Below are positions 22,796 to 32,543 of a stretch of DNA of 64,000 bases, one piece after another (the first letter of the stretch is position 1; every line of letters starts with the position of its first letter). The notes under the pieces were generated by a model that ran no database searches, was not told the origin of the DNA, and saw nothing but the letters and a program-made list of their open reading frames with translations. Source of the DNA: JAYKHL01 sp035284865 (GTDB taxonomy: Bacteria; Cyanobacteriota; Sericytochromatia; S15B-MN24; JAQBPE01). The translations under genes were made by a program, and so were the position numbers. The DNA is taken from NCBI GenBank assembly GCA_035284865.1, contig JAYKHL010000037.1, forward strand, positions 15,412-79,411. Reading direction: 5' to 3'.

Positions 22796-24226
22796 GTGCT
22801 ATCTCCCGCAGCCAAAGTAGGTGCCGCCACCCTGGCCTCCCTCGTCGCCATCGGCGCAGGCCTCAGCTGGCTGACGCACTTCTCCCTCACGCCCCAGGGC
22901 TACGCCTTCCAGGTTCGCTTCGCTGACGTCGCCGGGCTGTTGCCCGGGGCCACGGTGCGCTACATGGGGCTGCGCGTGGGCCGGGTCGAGGCGCTCACGC
23001 CACGCGGACCCCTGATCGAGGTCACGGTGCACGTGGACGACGCCGCACTGCAGCTGCCCGCCAACGGCCGCTACAAGATCATGTCGCTCGGCATCATCGG
23101 CGAGAAGGCGCTGGAGATCTTCCCCCCCAAGGAGCCCCTGGCCCGTCCAGGCCAGCCGGCCCCCACCCCGGTGCCGATCGCCTGGCTGAAGCCAGACGGC
23201 GCGGTTCGAGGAGAGGATCCATCCCGGCTGGAGCTGGTGCTCGACGAGGTGACGGACACCTTCCAAGAGTTCCGCAAGGCCGCGGATCCCCAAAAGTTCG
23301 AGCGGCTGTTCGCCGAGACAGCCCAGAACCTGGCCCACACCACCAGGACCGTGAACGAGCTGGGCACCAAGGCCTCGACCCTGCTGGACGGCCTGGCCGG
23401 GACGCCAGAGAGCCTCAACGCCCTGATTGCTTCGCTCGGCCGCCTCTCCGCCAGCAGCGAACAGCTCGTGGCAGCAACGTCGCCCGCCGAGGTGGCTGCG
23501 GCCATCCGGGACGTCAGGCAGGTCACGCGGAACGTGGCCCGCTCGCTGGACACGCTGTTCGGGCCTGGCCAGCAGGCTGCCAACCGGCGCAGCGTGGCGG
23601 ACATGCGGCACCTCATCTCGCGCCTCGATCAGCTGGTCACCACCATGAACAACACGGCCGGCGATCCCTCCGTCCAGCAGGACTTCAAGGACACGGTGCG
23701 CAACATCCGGGACCTCACCCGGGGGCTGACCGGAGCGGCCGCCATCACCGAGCCCAAGAACCTGCAGGGCTTCTCCCTGGAACCGACGGTGCAAGGGGTG
23801 GCGATGTACCCGGCCGCCGGCACGGGACTCGCCGCGAACCTGGGCGTGAAGCTCAAGCTTCAGACGAACACCATCACCGCCGGGATCGAGCAGGTGGGGG
23901 AGGGCCCGTTCTTCAACCTCACGCTCGGTGACACCCATGTCTGGGGTCCAGCGGGCTACCACTTCGGCCTGATCCGGTCCAAGATCGGCGTGGGGCTGGA
24001 CTACGCCCTGCCGAACAAGATCCAGCTGATGGGGCAGCTGTACGATCCCAACCGGCCAACGGTCCGCATCGGGGCAACCTACTTCCCGTTCTCGCAACAG
24101 CAATATGGCTTGCTCGCCCAGTTCGCGCGCACGCTGCCTACGGGCGACAACCTCGTCTGGGGGGGGCTGGACTGGCGCCCCGTGACGGACCAGGAGCAAC
24201 ACCAGGCGGCACCCAAAACCCCATAG
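22796..24226 (+). CDS. mlaD: MlaD-like MCE-domain protein with C-terminal barrel-like extension
   Basis: 476 residues. An N-terminal membrane anchor (about 5-22) is followed by one MCE domain (about 33-105: YAFQVRFADVAGLLPGATVRYMGLRVGRV, MSLGIIGEKALEIFP). A long amphipathic helical region (about 150-310) is rich in coiled-coil patterns. The C-terminal 130 residues have alternating strands (GVGLDYALPNKIQLMGQLYD, VRIGATYFPF) resembling the outer-membrane-facing end of long MCE proteins. With MlaE and MlaF it forms the transporter; MlaB and MlaC are not seen here. Confidence 0.88.
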   Translation: MLSPAAKVGAATLASLVAIGAGLSWLTHFSLTPQGYAFQVRFADVAGLLPGATVRYMGLRVGRVEALTPRGPLIEVTVHVDDAALQLPANGRYKIMSLGIIGEKALEIFPPKEPLARPGQPAPTPVPIAWLKPDGAVRGEDPSRLELVLDEVTDTFQEFRKAADPQKFERLFAETAQNLAHTTRTVNELGTKASTLLDGLAGTPESLNALIASLGRLSASSEQLVAATSPAEVAAAIRDVRQVTRNVARSLDTLFGPGQQAANRRSVADMRHLISRLDQLVTTMNNTAGDPSVQQDFKDTVRNIRDLTRGLTGAAAITEPKNLQGFSLEPTVQGVAMYPAAGTGLAANLGVKLKLQTNTITAGIEQVGEGPFFNLTLGDTHVWGPAGYHFGLIRSKIGVGLDYALPNKIQLMGQLYDPNRPTVRIGATYFPFSQQQYGLLAQFARTLPTGDNLVWGGLDWRPVTDQEQHQAAPKTP

Positions 24227-24348
24227 AACGCCATTTCCCGGCGCCCTGGCCCGAGGTTACGGGGAGCGGGAGGGGGGGTATTGACACCTTGACGTCGGTG
24301 GCACGGTTGCGCGTCGCGTTCAACGTGCCAGGCAAGAGATGAGGTCCC

Positions 24349-27300
24349 ATGACGACGGAAGTCATCGCGAGCCGCTACAAGCTGCTAAGGAAGCTCGGCG
24401 AGGGCGGCATGGGCGTGGTCAACCTCGTTGAGGACACCACCACGTCGCAGCAGGTGGCGTTGAAGGTGCTGTCGTCTCGGCTGGGTGCCAGCGAGGAGAC
24501 GATCCTGCAGTTCAAGCAGGAGTTTCGCCAGATGGCGGCCCTGAGGCACCCGAACTGCTGCGCAGTCCACGATTTCGGCCAGCTGCCCGATGGCACGCCC
24601 TTCCTGACCATGGAGGTCGTGCCGGGGCACGGCCTCGACGAGCTGCTGCCGGTGGGCGAGGACACGTTCCGCGCGGTGTTCAGCCAGCTGCTGCTCGCCC
24701 TTGGCTACCTCCACCGGCTCGGCTTCGTCCACTGCGACATCAAGGACGAGAACGCGCGCGTCAGGCCCGATGGCGAGGTCCGCTTGATGGACTTCGGGCT
24801 GATGGAGCGCGCCGGCCGGAGCAGCGGGGCCATCAAGGGAACGCTCGGCTACATGTCGCCGGAGATGGCACGCGGGGCGCGCATCGACCAGCGGTCCGAC
24901 CTCTACGCGATGGGCTGCCTGGGCTACCAGATGCTCACGGGAAGGCTGCCCTTCCCGGGCGACAACCCGGTGGCAATCATCAAGGCGCACACCACCGAGG
25001 CGCCGGAGCCTCCCACGGCCCACGCACCAGACCTTGACCCCCGGCTGGAGCGGATCATCCTGAAGCTGTTGCAGAAAGACCCGACGGCGCGTTACCAGTC
25101 CGCCCACGACGTCCTCGAGGACCTCGGCGTCGAGGTCGCGGAGGGGGCGGGCGGGGTCCTGCTGTCGGCCCCCTTCGTGGGCAGGGAGCGCGAGCTGCAG
25201 CAGCTGGCCGTCCGGCTCGAGGCCCTGAAGCAGGGGCGGTCGGGCGGCGCGCTGCTCGTGTCGGCCCCGGCGGGCGCCGGCAAGACCAGGCTGGCCGAGG
25301 AGTTCCGGTTCGCCGTCCAGATGGAGAACCTGCCCTATGTCGTCGGCGCGGCCTACGAGCAAGGCACAGCACCCTACGGGCCCTTCGTGGAGGCGCTGCG
25401 AGCCTTGCTGCCGTCGCTGCGTCTCCACGTGCCCGGGCTGCTCGAGCGCCATGCCCCGATCCTCGTGAAGCTCCTGCCGGAGCTGGCCGTGGCGGCCGCC
25501 CCGGACCTCGATCCGCCGTCCAAGGAGAAGCTTCGGCTGCAGGCCACCGTCTCCGAGGTGGTGGCCGGGCTGGCGCAGCAGCGCGGCACCGTGCTGGTGC
25601 TCGAGGACTGGCAGTGGGCCGACGCGCTCTCCGGGGAGCTGCTGGCCTACATGCTGCGCAACACCCGGGAGCAGCCCCTGGCCTTCGTGCTCAACCACCG
25701 CGGGGCGGTGGAGGGTGAGCCCGCGTGGCGGCCGCTCGTCGACGAGCTCTCCCTGGCCCCGCTGGAGGGTGAGGCCATCGCCCGCATGGTGACCGCCATC
25801 CTCGGGGTCGAGGCTGTGGGGGACACCTTCCTGGACCAGATCGCGAGCTTCTCGGAGGGCAACCCTTTCTTCATCGAGGGGCTGCTCGAGCACCTCGTGC
25901 GCAACCAGACCCTGGTCAAGCAGGAGGGGCGCTGGAACACCGAGCTCACGCTGACGCCCGAACAGATGCCGGGCAACCTGCAGGGGTTGCTGCTCGAGAA
26001 GCTCGCGGCGCTGTCCGGGGAGGCCACCTCGCTGGCCCGGATCGGCGCGGTGCTCGGGCGCGAGCTCGGCCTCGATCTGCTCCTGCGGGTCTCAGGCCTC
26101 GCCGAGGAAGCCCTCTTCGATGCCCTTGCCGAGCTCTCGGAGCAGGCCATCTTCACGCGCACCGAAGAGGGAGCCTACCGCTTCACGCAAGGCCAGCTGC
26201 AGGAGGTGCTGTATGCAAACCTCGAGCCGGACGTGAAGGTTCACCTGCATCGTCGCGTCGGCGAGGCGCTCGAGGGTGAGCTGCCCACGGTGCTATCAGA
26301 GGCCCCGCTCGCGCTCGTGACGGCCCTCGCACACCACGTGATGCACGCCGACGAGCCCCAGAAAACCGTCACCTACGCCCTCGAGGCCGGCCTGCGAAGC
26401 GCCAGCCTCTTCGCCAACCAGGATGCCCATCGCTTCCTGACCGCTGGCCTGGCCGTGCTGACGAGCGAGGAGGCGGCGGGCCCGCTCCCCACGCCCCGCC
26501 GAAAGACCAAGCTGGAGTACCTGCGCACGCTGGGCGACGTCTGCCGCGTCTCCGGCCGATCGGACGAGGCTCGCTCCGCCTTCGACGAGGCCATCCCCCT
26601 GGCCGAGGCGCTGGGGGAAAGCTTCCACCTCGGGCGGATGCTGACGTCGGCGGCCAAGGTGGCTCAGATGGCAAACGACTACCCGACGGCGCTGGCACTG
26701 ACAGACCGCTCGCTGGAGGTCTGCCTGGCCGGCGGCGATGCAGCCGGGGCGGCCCGCTGCCTCCTCACGAGTTGCAGGGTCAACTATTTCACGGGCAAGC
26801 TCTCCGAGGCCGTCGAGCAGACCGCTCGCGCCCTCACCCTGTCTCGCGAGGCCAACGTCCCCACCTACATCGGTGAGGCCCTCGGGTTCATCGGCCTGAT
26901 GTACGTCTCGGGTGATCCGAACAAGCTCGCGGAAGGGGAGAGCAACCTCAAGGAGTCGGTGGCGATCCTGGGCGAGCTCGGCGACCGCATCGGCCTCAAC
27001 AACGCCTACAACCTGCTGGGCAACGCCCAGAACATGCAAGGCAGCTTCCGCGACGCCTGGGAGACCTTTCAGCTCAACCACAAGATCTGCGTGGAGATCG
27101 GGCTCAAGGATGAGGAAATTTTCGCCCTGCTGAACCTGGCCATCACGGCCTTCGAGCTCGGAACCTATGAGGATGCCATCAGGCTCGCCCGGGAGGCCAA
27201 CGCGATCGCGACCGCGCTCAACTCCAAGTTCCCGCTCGGGATGGCCTACACGCTGGAGGCCGCCGCCACCGCATTCCGCGGCGAGCTGACCAAGGGGCTC

Positions 27301-29808
27301 GACGGGCTGCTGCAGGCCCTCGCCCTCAGCCGCGAAATCCAGAACAAGTACCTGGAAGCGCTGGTCCTCCTGTACCTGCTGGAGGTCCAGCTTTTCCTCG
27401 GGCGGCTCGAGGACGCGCGAGGCACCGGAGAGGTGCTCCAGGCCTTGATCCAGGAGACTGGCAACACCGAGCCCGAGAGCCGCATGCAAGCCCTTGCCGG
27501 CGAAGTGCTGATCCGGCTCGGCCAGCTGCCAGCTGGCCGGGAGCTGCTCGAGGCCTCCGTCGCGGCAGCCCGGAACGCGCACGCCAGGGGCATCCAGGTG
27601 CGTGCCGGCCGGGCCCTTGCCTGGGCGACGCTGCACGAGGGCAAGCTGGATGAGGCCGAGCGGCTTGCACAGGAGGCGTTCGAGACGGCCCAGGGCATCG
27701 GGGCCCGGCACCAGGTCGCGTTGCTGGCTTGCCTCCGGGGCGAGATCGCGTTGCAGGCAGGACGGGTCGACCTGGCGCGGGGGCACTACGACACGGCCCT
27801 GGCCGAGGCGACCCACATGGCGAACCCGCTGCTGCGGGCCCTGGCGCTTCACGGCCAGGCCTCCGCAGAGCCGAGGGGCCGCGCCGGCAAGCAAAAGCTG
27901 ACGGAGGCCCAGAAGCTGCTCCGGGCGCTGGTGGCCGAGCTTGACGAGGAGCCGCGTGGCTGGTTCGTGGCCCTCCCGGAGCGGGCCAGGGTGCTGTCGG
28001 GCGAGCCGATGGATGCGGCCGGTGCCGTCCTCGTGGCGGCAGCGCCGGGGGGCCCGCTGGGCGACCGCCTCTCGGTGCTGGGCCGCGAGATGCTGGACCT
28101 CGCGGCCCGGGTCAACGCCACCCAGTCCGACATGGCCGACCTGGAAGACGATCACGCGCGGCTCGAGCGGGTGCTCGAGTTCTCGGTGTCCCTGGCCGAT
28201 GTGCGGAACCTAGACCAGGCCCTGAAGCGAGCCCTGGAGGGGCTGATGCGCGAGCTGGAGGCCCACCGGGGGTTCATCCTCCTGGACGCGGAGCAGCTCC
28301 GGGGGCAAGTGCTCCGCGGCATCCGCCCCGATGGAGGCTACCAGGCCGACTGGGCAATCGCGACAAAGCTGACAGGCGAGGCGCGGGAGACGGGCGCGGG
28401 GGTGCTCGTCCAGGACGCCCAGGACGACGACCGGACCAGCCAGGCCGTGCGCGTGGACAAGCTGGCCCTGCAAACGGCCATCGCCGTGCCCTTGAAGCTC
28501 TCCGGGCAGGTCGTCGGCGAGCTGTATCTGGACCGCGAGGGGGCAGACGGCCGGCTGTACGACGAGCGCGACCTGCTGCACGCCTGTCGCCTCTCGGATC
28601 AGGCGGTGCTCGCAGCCCGCAACGCGGCAGCCGCGGCCGAGATGGCGCAACGCAGCCGACAGCTCGAGATGCTCAACGAGCTCGCCGAGAAGATCAACGA
28701 GACCCTCGTGGTCGACGAGGTGTTGAACCTGGTGGTGCAGCTCACGCTGGAGGTGACGCGGGCGGAGCGCGGCTTCCTGATGCTGCGTGACGAGGGGGCC
28801 GGAGACGTGCTGGTGTGTCGGGCCGCCTTCGACCGCACGGGCCAGGCCCTGCTCGATGAGCGCATCTCGATGTCCATCTGCACCAAGGTGCTCACGACCG
28901 GCCAGGCCATCACGGTGGTCGATGCCACCACCGACGAGGAGTTCCAGACCGCGAAGTCGATCATGTCGCTCAACCTGCGCACGCTGATGTGCGTGCCTCT
29001 GCAGGCCAAGGGAAAGGCCCTCGGCGTCCTTTACGTCGACAGCCAGGCGGTGGTCACCACCTTCACCGAGAAGGACCTGGAGTTGCTCCGAGCGATTGCC
29101 GGCCACAGCTCCGGCGCCATCGAGAACGCCACGCTCTACACCAGCCTGAACCACCGGGCCGCCGAGCTGGAGCGCGCCTTGGAGATGTACCGGCAGGCCG
29201 AACACGAAGCCACCACTGACATGCTGACAGGCCTGCACAACCGCCGGTTCTTCCAGGACCAGTCGGCGCGGGAGATCGAGCTCTCCAAGCGCCACCACCG
29301 CAACCTGTCCGTGATCATGCTGGACGTGGACCACTTCAAGAAATTCAACGACACCTACGGCCACGCCGTGGGTGACGAGGTGTTGAAGGTGGTGGGGCGC
29401 GTGCTGCCCCAGATCTTGCGTGCCTCCGACATTCCGTGTCGCTTCGGCGGAGAGGAGTTCGTCGTGCTCTGCCCCGACACGGACGCACCGGGCGCCGCGC
29501 GGGTTGCGGACCGCATCCGAGAGGCCATCAGCAAGGTGGAGCTCCTCGACCTCGAGGGGAAGCCGGTGCGGCAGATCACGGCCTCGCTCGGGGTCAGCAG
29601 CCTGTTGCCCACGGACGAGCGCGTGGCCGAGGTGCTGGAACGTGCCGACACGGCCCTCTATGCCTGCAAAGCGGGCGGGCGGAACCAGGTGCAGATCTGG
29701 CGCGAGGGCATGCTCTCGCCCGAGGAGCTGAAGCGCAAGGAAGCACAGGCGCAGGCCGAGGCGGAACGCGCCGAGACGAAGGCGCGGGCGGCCAGGCAGG
29801 CCCCGTAA
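24349..29808 (+). CDS. Giant Ser/Thr kinase-AAA ATPase-TPR-GAF-GGDEF signalling protein (paralogue 1)
   Basis: 1,819 residues, soluble. The kinase domain (about 8-262) has GEGGMG (17-22), VALK (Lys39), HCDIKDEN (128-135; the HRD Arg is Cys), DFG (148-150) and SPE. A STAND/AAA-type ATPase follows with Walker A APAGAGKT (306-313) and Walker B TVLVLEDWQWAD. A long TPR-like helical region covers about 640-1250, then two GAF domains (about 1290-1440 and 1460-1600). The C-terminal GGDEF (from 1622) has LTGLHNRRF, DVDHFKKFND, an I-site RxxD (1691-1694) and GGEEF (1700-1704), so it should make c-di-GMP with product inhibition. The ATG follows GAGGT. Confidence 0.93.
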   Translation: MTTEVIASRYKLLRKLGEGGMGVVNLVEDTTTSQQVALKVLSSRLGASEETILQFKQEFRQMAALRHPNCCAVHDFGQLPDGTPFLTMEVVPGHGLDELLPVGEDTFRAVFSQLLLALGYLHRLGFVHCDIKDENARVRPDGEVRLMDFGLMERAGRSSGAIKGTLGYMSPEMARGARIDQRSDLYAMGCLGYQMLTGRLPFPGDNPVAIIKAHTTEAPEPPTAHAPDLDPRLERIILKLLQKDPTARYQSAHDVLEDLGVEVAEGAGGVLLSAPFVGRERELQQLAVRLEALKQGRSGGALLVSAPAGAGKTRLAEEFRFAVQMENLPYVVGAAYEQGTAPYGPFVEALRALLPSLRLHVPGLLERHAPILVKLLPELAVAAAPDLDPPSKEKLRLQATVSEVVAGLAQQRGTVLVLEDWQWADALSGELLAYMLRNTREQPLAFVLNHRGAVEGEPAWRPLVDELSLAPLEGEAIARMVTAILGVEAVGDTFLDQIASFSEGNPFFIEGLLEHLVRNQTLVKQEGRWNTELTLTPEQMPGNLQGLLLEKLAALSGEATSLARIGAVLGRELGLDLLLRVSGLAEEALFDALAELSEQAIFTRTEEGAYRFTQGQLQEVLYANLEPDVKVHLHRRVGEALEGELPTVLSEAPLALVTALAHHVMHADEPQKTVTYALEAGLRSASLFANQDAHRFLTAGLAVLTSEEAAGPLPTPRRKTKLEYLRTLGDVCRVSGRSDEARSAFDEAIPLAEALGESFHLGRMLTSAAKVAQMANDYPTALALTDRSLEVCLAGGDAAGAARCLLTSCRVNYFTGKLSEAVEQTARALTLSREANVPTYIGEALGFIGLMYVSGDPNKLAEGESNLKESVAILGELGDRIGLNNAYNLLGNAQNMQGSFRDAWETFQLNHKICVEIGLKDEEIFALLNLAITAFELGTYEDAIRLAREANAIATALNSKFPLGMAYTLEAAATAFRGELTKGLDGLLQALALSREIQNKYLEALVLLYLLEVQLFLGRLEDARGTGEVLQALIQETGNTEPESRMQALAGEVLIRLGQLPAGRELLEASVAAARNAHARGIQVRAGRALAWATLHEGKLDEAERLAQEAFETAQGIGARHQVALLACLRGEIALQAGRVDLARGHYDTALAEATHMANPLLRALALHGQASAEPRGRAGKQKLTEAQKLLRALVAELDEEPRGWFVALPERARVLSGEPMDAAGAVLVAAAPGGPLGDRLSVLGREMLDLAARVNATQSDMADLEDDHARLERVLEFSVSLADVRNLDQALKRALEGLMRELEAHRGFILLDAEQLRGQVLRGIRPDGGYQADWAIATKLTGEARETGAGVLVQDAQDDDRTSQAVRVDKLALQTAIAVPLKLSGQVVGELYLDREGADGRLYDERDLLHACRLSDQAVLAARNAAAAAEMAQRSRQLEMLNELAEKINETLVVDEVLNLVVQLTLEVTRAERGFLMLRDEGAGDVLVCRAAFDRTGQALLDERISMSICTKVLTTGQAITVVDATTDEEFQTAKSIMSLNLRTLMCVPLQAKGKALGVLYVDSQAVVTTFTEKDLELLRAIAGHSSGAIENATLYTSLNHRAAELERALEMYRQAEHEATTDMLTGLHNRRFFQDQSAREIELSKRHHRNLSVIMLDVDHFKKFNDTYGHAVGDEVLKVVGRVLPQILRASDIPCRFGGEEFVVLCPDTDAPGAARVADRIREAISKVELLDLEGKPVRQITASLGVSSLLPTDERVAEVLERADTALYACKAGGRNQVQIWREGMLSPEELKRKEAQAQAEAERAETKARAARQAP

Positions 29809-29817
29809 GGCCCAGCC

Positions 29818-30090
29818 CTACCGACCGATGCCCATCAGCAGGTGCACCAGGATCTCCGTGACGAGCTGGACCGTCAGGATCGCCAGCAGCGGGGAGAGGT
29901 CGAGCATCCCCACGGGTGGCATCAACCGCCGGAACACCCCAAAGATCGGGGCGCAGATGGTGTCGAGGAAGCGCACCACGGGGTGGTAGGGGTCGACCGC
30001 CGGGAAGAGGCTCAGGATGGCCCGGATGAAGATAATCAGGACGATCGTGTTGCCCGTGAGGGAGATGGCCTGAGCGAGCGAGGTCAACAA
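29818..30090 (-). CDS. yggT: YggT family membrane protein
   Basis: About 90 residues with two membrane segments (TLVLIIFIRAILSLFP-type and SPLLAILTVQLVTEILVHLL) and the YggT signature DPYHPVVRFLDTICAPIF..FRRLMPP. TTG 30090 is the best start, 14 bases after proC; an upstream in-frame start overlaps proC. YggT/YlmG proteins act in membrane or division-related processes. It is the last gene of the yggS-sepF-proC-yggT operon. Confidence 0.88.
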   Translation of the reverse strand: MLTSLAQAISLTGNTIVLIIFIRAILSLFPAVDPYHPVVRFLDTICAPIFGVFRRLMPPVGMLDLSPLLAILTVQLVTEILVHLLMGIGR

Positions 30091-30103
30091 CGGGTACCCC
30101 CTG

Positions 30104-30922
30104 TCAGTGGGTGGGCCTGGCAACGCCGGACAGGGCCGCGGAGCGGTCCGTCGCGGCCTTGACCGCCTGCACCAGGATCGACCGGAGCGCCGCGGCCTCC
30201 AGGACTTGCAGGCCCGCGGCGGTGGTGCCCCCCGGGGAGGTCACCTGCTCCTTGAGCTCAGCCGGGTGCATGCCTGTCTCCTTGACCATCCGCGTGCTGC
30301 CAATCACCGTCTGGAGCACCAGCTGGCGCGCGGTGCGCCGCGGAAGCCCATTGTACACACCCGCCTCGATGAGCGCCTCGATGATGAGGAAGATGTAGGC
30401 CGGCCCGCTACCCGAGAGGCCCGTGACGATGTCGAAGTAGCCCTCCGGCAGCTCGGCGACCTCGCCGACGGCCTCGAACAGGCGGGTCGCCAGGGCCTTC
30501 TGCTCCGGCGTCGTCGCGGCGTTCGCCGTGAGGGCGGCCATGCCCTCCCCGAGCAAGGAGGGCGTGTTGGGCATCACCCGGACGACCGCCATCCCTCGGG
30601 GCAGGTGGCTCGCCAGGTCTGCGAGGGTCTTGCCCGCCAGGATCGAGGTGAGAAGGGTCTCGGGACGCCAGTGCTCCCGCAGCGGCTCGAGCACCGCTGC
30701 CACCTGGTTGGGCTTCACGGCCAGCAGCACGTGAGGAGCCGCCACACAGGCCCGGTTGTCGTCCGTGACCTGAACGCCGAACTCCGAGGCCAGGTAAGCC
30801 CGGCGAGCCTCCAGGGGATCGCTGATCATCACGGAGGCCGCGGGGTACAGCCGGCGGGCGAGGATGCCTCGCACCAGGGCCTCCCCCATCGCCCCTCCGC
30901 CAATGAGCGCCAGTTCAGCCAT
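30104..30922 (-). CDS. proC: Pyrroline-5-carboxylate reductase
   Basis: 272 residues. Catalyses the last step of proline synthesis, NAD(P)H-dependent reduction of pyrroline-5-carboxylate. The N-terminal Rossmann motif is IGGGAMGEALV; VRVMPNTPSLLGEGMAAL and GLSGSGPAYIF (substrate site) are all present, and the C-terminal dimerisation helices include VTSPGGTTAAGL. ATG 30922. A GCCGGCCC/GGGCCGGC hairpin lies between sepF and this gene. Confidence 0.96.
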   Translation of the reverse strand: MAELALIGGGAMGEALVRGILARRLYPAASVMISDPLEARRAYLASEFGVQVTDDNRACVAAPHVLLAVKPNQVAAVLEPLREHWRPETLLTSILAGKTLADLASHLPRGMAVVRVMPNTPSLLGEGMAALTANAATTPEQKALATRLFEAVGEVAELPEGYFDIVTGLSGSGPAYIFLIIEALIEAGVYNGLPRRTARQLVLQTVIGSTRMVKETGMHPAELKEQVTSPGGTTAAGLQVLEAAALRSILVQAVKAATDRSAALSGVARPTH

Positions 30923-30975
30923 CAAGCAACGTGCCGGCCCTCACGGGCCGGCCTCCTCTTGCCACATCGGGCGCT

Positions 30976-31476
30976 TCAGCGCACCCGCCAGAACAGGTCC
31001 TTCGGCTGCGGAGAGCCCATCCAGTCCCGCTCCGAGTGGAAGGTGTTGATCACCACGTTGGAGGGCGTGAACAGGAAGATCGACTCCCCGATCTTGTCCT
31101 GGTGGCCGTCCAGGGCGTGGCAGGCGCCCGAGACGAAGTCCACCAGGCGCTGCGACTGCTCGGGTGCCAGCCCCATCAGGTTGAGGATCACGGCCTTGCG
31201 CGACCGCAGGTTGTCCAGGATGGCGAGGGCCTCGTCGAAGGACCGCGGCTCGATCACCACCACCTCGTGGCCGGTGGAGGTGGGCAGCCCCACGATGTTG
31301 CTGCGGGTCGGGGTGACAGGGGCCGGTGCAGGGTTCACCTGGGCCGGCTGCGTCCCCTTGGCGTGGGCCGCCTGCTTGGGCTGCTCGCGCTCGAAGTCGT
31401 CATCCTCGCCGTAGACCTCCTCCTCGGTGTCCAGACCGAAGATCCCCTGAAGCGTCTGCATGAACCCGGCGCCCAT
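30976..31476 (-). CDS. sepF: Cell division protein SepF
   Basis: 166 residues. The short N-terminal amphipathic helix (MQTLQGIFGL) for membrane binding is followed by an acidic and Pro-rich linker and the SepF domain (about 67-160: EVVVIEPRSFDEALAILDNLRS, AVILNLMGL, RLVDFVSGACHALDG, IFLFTPSNVVI). It anchors FtsZ to the membrane. The ATG follows AGGAGGAA. SepF is typical of Firmicutes, Actinobacteria and Cyanobacteria. Confidence 0.95.
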   Translation of the reverse strand: MGAGFMQTLQGIFGLDTEEEVYGEDDDFEREQPKQAAHAKGTQPAQVNPAPAPVTPTRSNIVGLPTSTGHEVVVIEPRSFDEALAILDNLRSRKAVILNLMGLAPEQSQRLVDFVSGACHALDGHQDKIGESIFLFTPSNVVINTFHSERDWMGSPQPKDLFWRVR

Positions 31477-31552
31477 CGAACTTCCTCCTATCGGATTGAT
31501 AAACCGAAAAACGACCTCGTCCCGAGTGGGGTCTGGCGTTCCTGCCGGGGCC

Positions 31553-32245
31553 TCAAAGAAACAGCCCCGAACCTACCCGTATCAACGTGGCGCCCTCTTC
31601 GACGGCGACCGTGTAATCCTGTGACATGCCCATTGAAAGCTGGTCGAGCCGGTGGCCCCTTGGCAAGGTCGTCGCAAGCTGTTCCAGCAACTCGCGGCAC
31701 TTCCTGAAGCACCCCCGAGCCTCCTCGGGATCGTCGCTGCGTGGGGCCATGGTCATCAGACCTCGAACCTCCACGCCTGGGAGTTCACGAGCCATCCGCT
31801 CGATCACCACCGGCGCCTCTTCCGGGGACAGGCCATGTTTGCTCGGCTCTCCGGACGTGTTGACCTGAACCAGGATGGGCTGGACCAGACCGCGGGAGCA
31901 CCCTTCGTCGCTGATGGCTTCCGCCAGGCGCCAGGAATCCACGGAGTGGATCAGGGAAAAGGCCCCCACCACCCGCTTCACCTTGTTCGTCTGCAGATGC
32001 CCGATGAAGTGCCACTCAGGCGCCAGGGGCGCCAGCTCCGCCATCTTTGGCAGCGCATCTTGAACCTTGCTCTCCCCGAACCGATGGAGCCCCAAGGCCA
32101 CAACCGCCCTCATAGCTTCGAGCGACGCATGCTTGGTGACCGCCACCAGCGCGACCCGCGAGGGATCCCGGCCCGCCCGTGCAGCCGCCTCAGCGACCTG
32201 CTTGACGACCCGGTGGTGTCGCTGGTTCAGTGTCTCGCTGCCCAA
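31553..32245 (-). CDS. yggS: YggS family PLP homeostasis protein
   Basis: About 230 residues, a pyridoxal-phosphate-binding fold III protein that buffers free PLP. The PLP Lys is in VALVAVTKHAS; also WHFIGHLQTNKVK, QVNTSGEPSKHGL, VRGLMTMAP and LSMGMSQDY. The TTG at 32245 follows AAAGGGG and gives the family's usual length; upstream in-frame starts overlap the promoter. First gene of the operon that continues into sepF, proC and yggT. Confidence 0.94.
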   Translation of the reverse strand: MGSETLNQRHHRVVKQVAEAAARAGRDPSRVALVAVTKHASLEAMRAVVALGLHRFGESKVQDALPKMAELAPLAPEWHFIGHLQTNKVKRVVGAFSLIHSVDSWRLAEAISDEGCSRGLVQPILVQVNTSGEPSKHGLSPEEAPVVIERMARELPGVEVRGLMTMAPRSDDPEEARGCFRKCRELLEQLATTLPRGHRLDQLSMGMSQDYTVAVEEGATLIRVGSGLFL

Positions 32246-32299
32246 GTCCCCTTTCCCGAAATCAAGTTCCCACGGCGCTTTGGAGTGAACGACCGAGTA

Positions 32300-32328
32300 A
32301 ATATAGCACCTGAGATCCACATTAACAA
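32300..32328 (-). promoter_or_regulatory. Promoter of the yggS-sepF-proC-yggT operon
   Basis: On the minus strand, TTGTTA (32328-32323) and TATATT (32305-32300) are separated by exactly 17 bases. It is the clearest two-box sigma-70-type promoter seen in the window and lies 55 bases upstream of the yggS TTG. Confidence 0.6.
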
Positions 32329-32543
32329 CGGTGCTGCGGCCCATCTGTGCGGCCCGTCACCTCCGGTCGCCAGCCCTGAGCCTCTTGCCAGCACATATGA
32401 ACTTTATTGAACAGTCACCATAATGCCCTTGACCGCAGCCTGTCCGTCGAAGCCCGGTTGGCCCACTGGCCTTGTGCAGGATCGCGGTGCGCGAGGCCCC
32501 GCCAGCCGTCATGCTCCGGGCGTGTCAACCGGAGGAGCCGCCC

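Noticed and set aside
24281..24309. TTGACA promoter upstream of the first giant kinase
   Set aside because: TTGACA at 24281-24286 is perfect, but no acceptable -10 hexamer lies 16-18 bases downstream.
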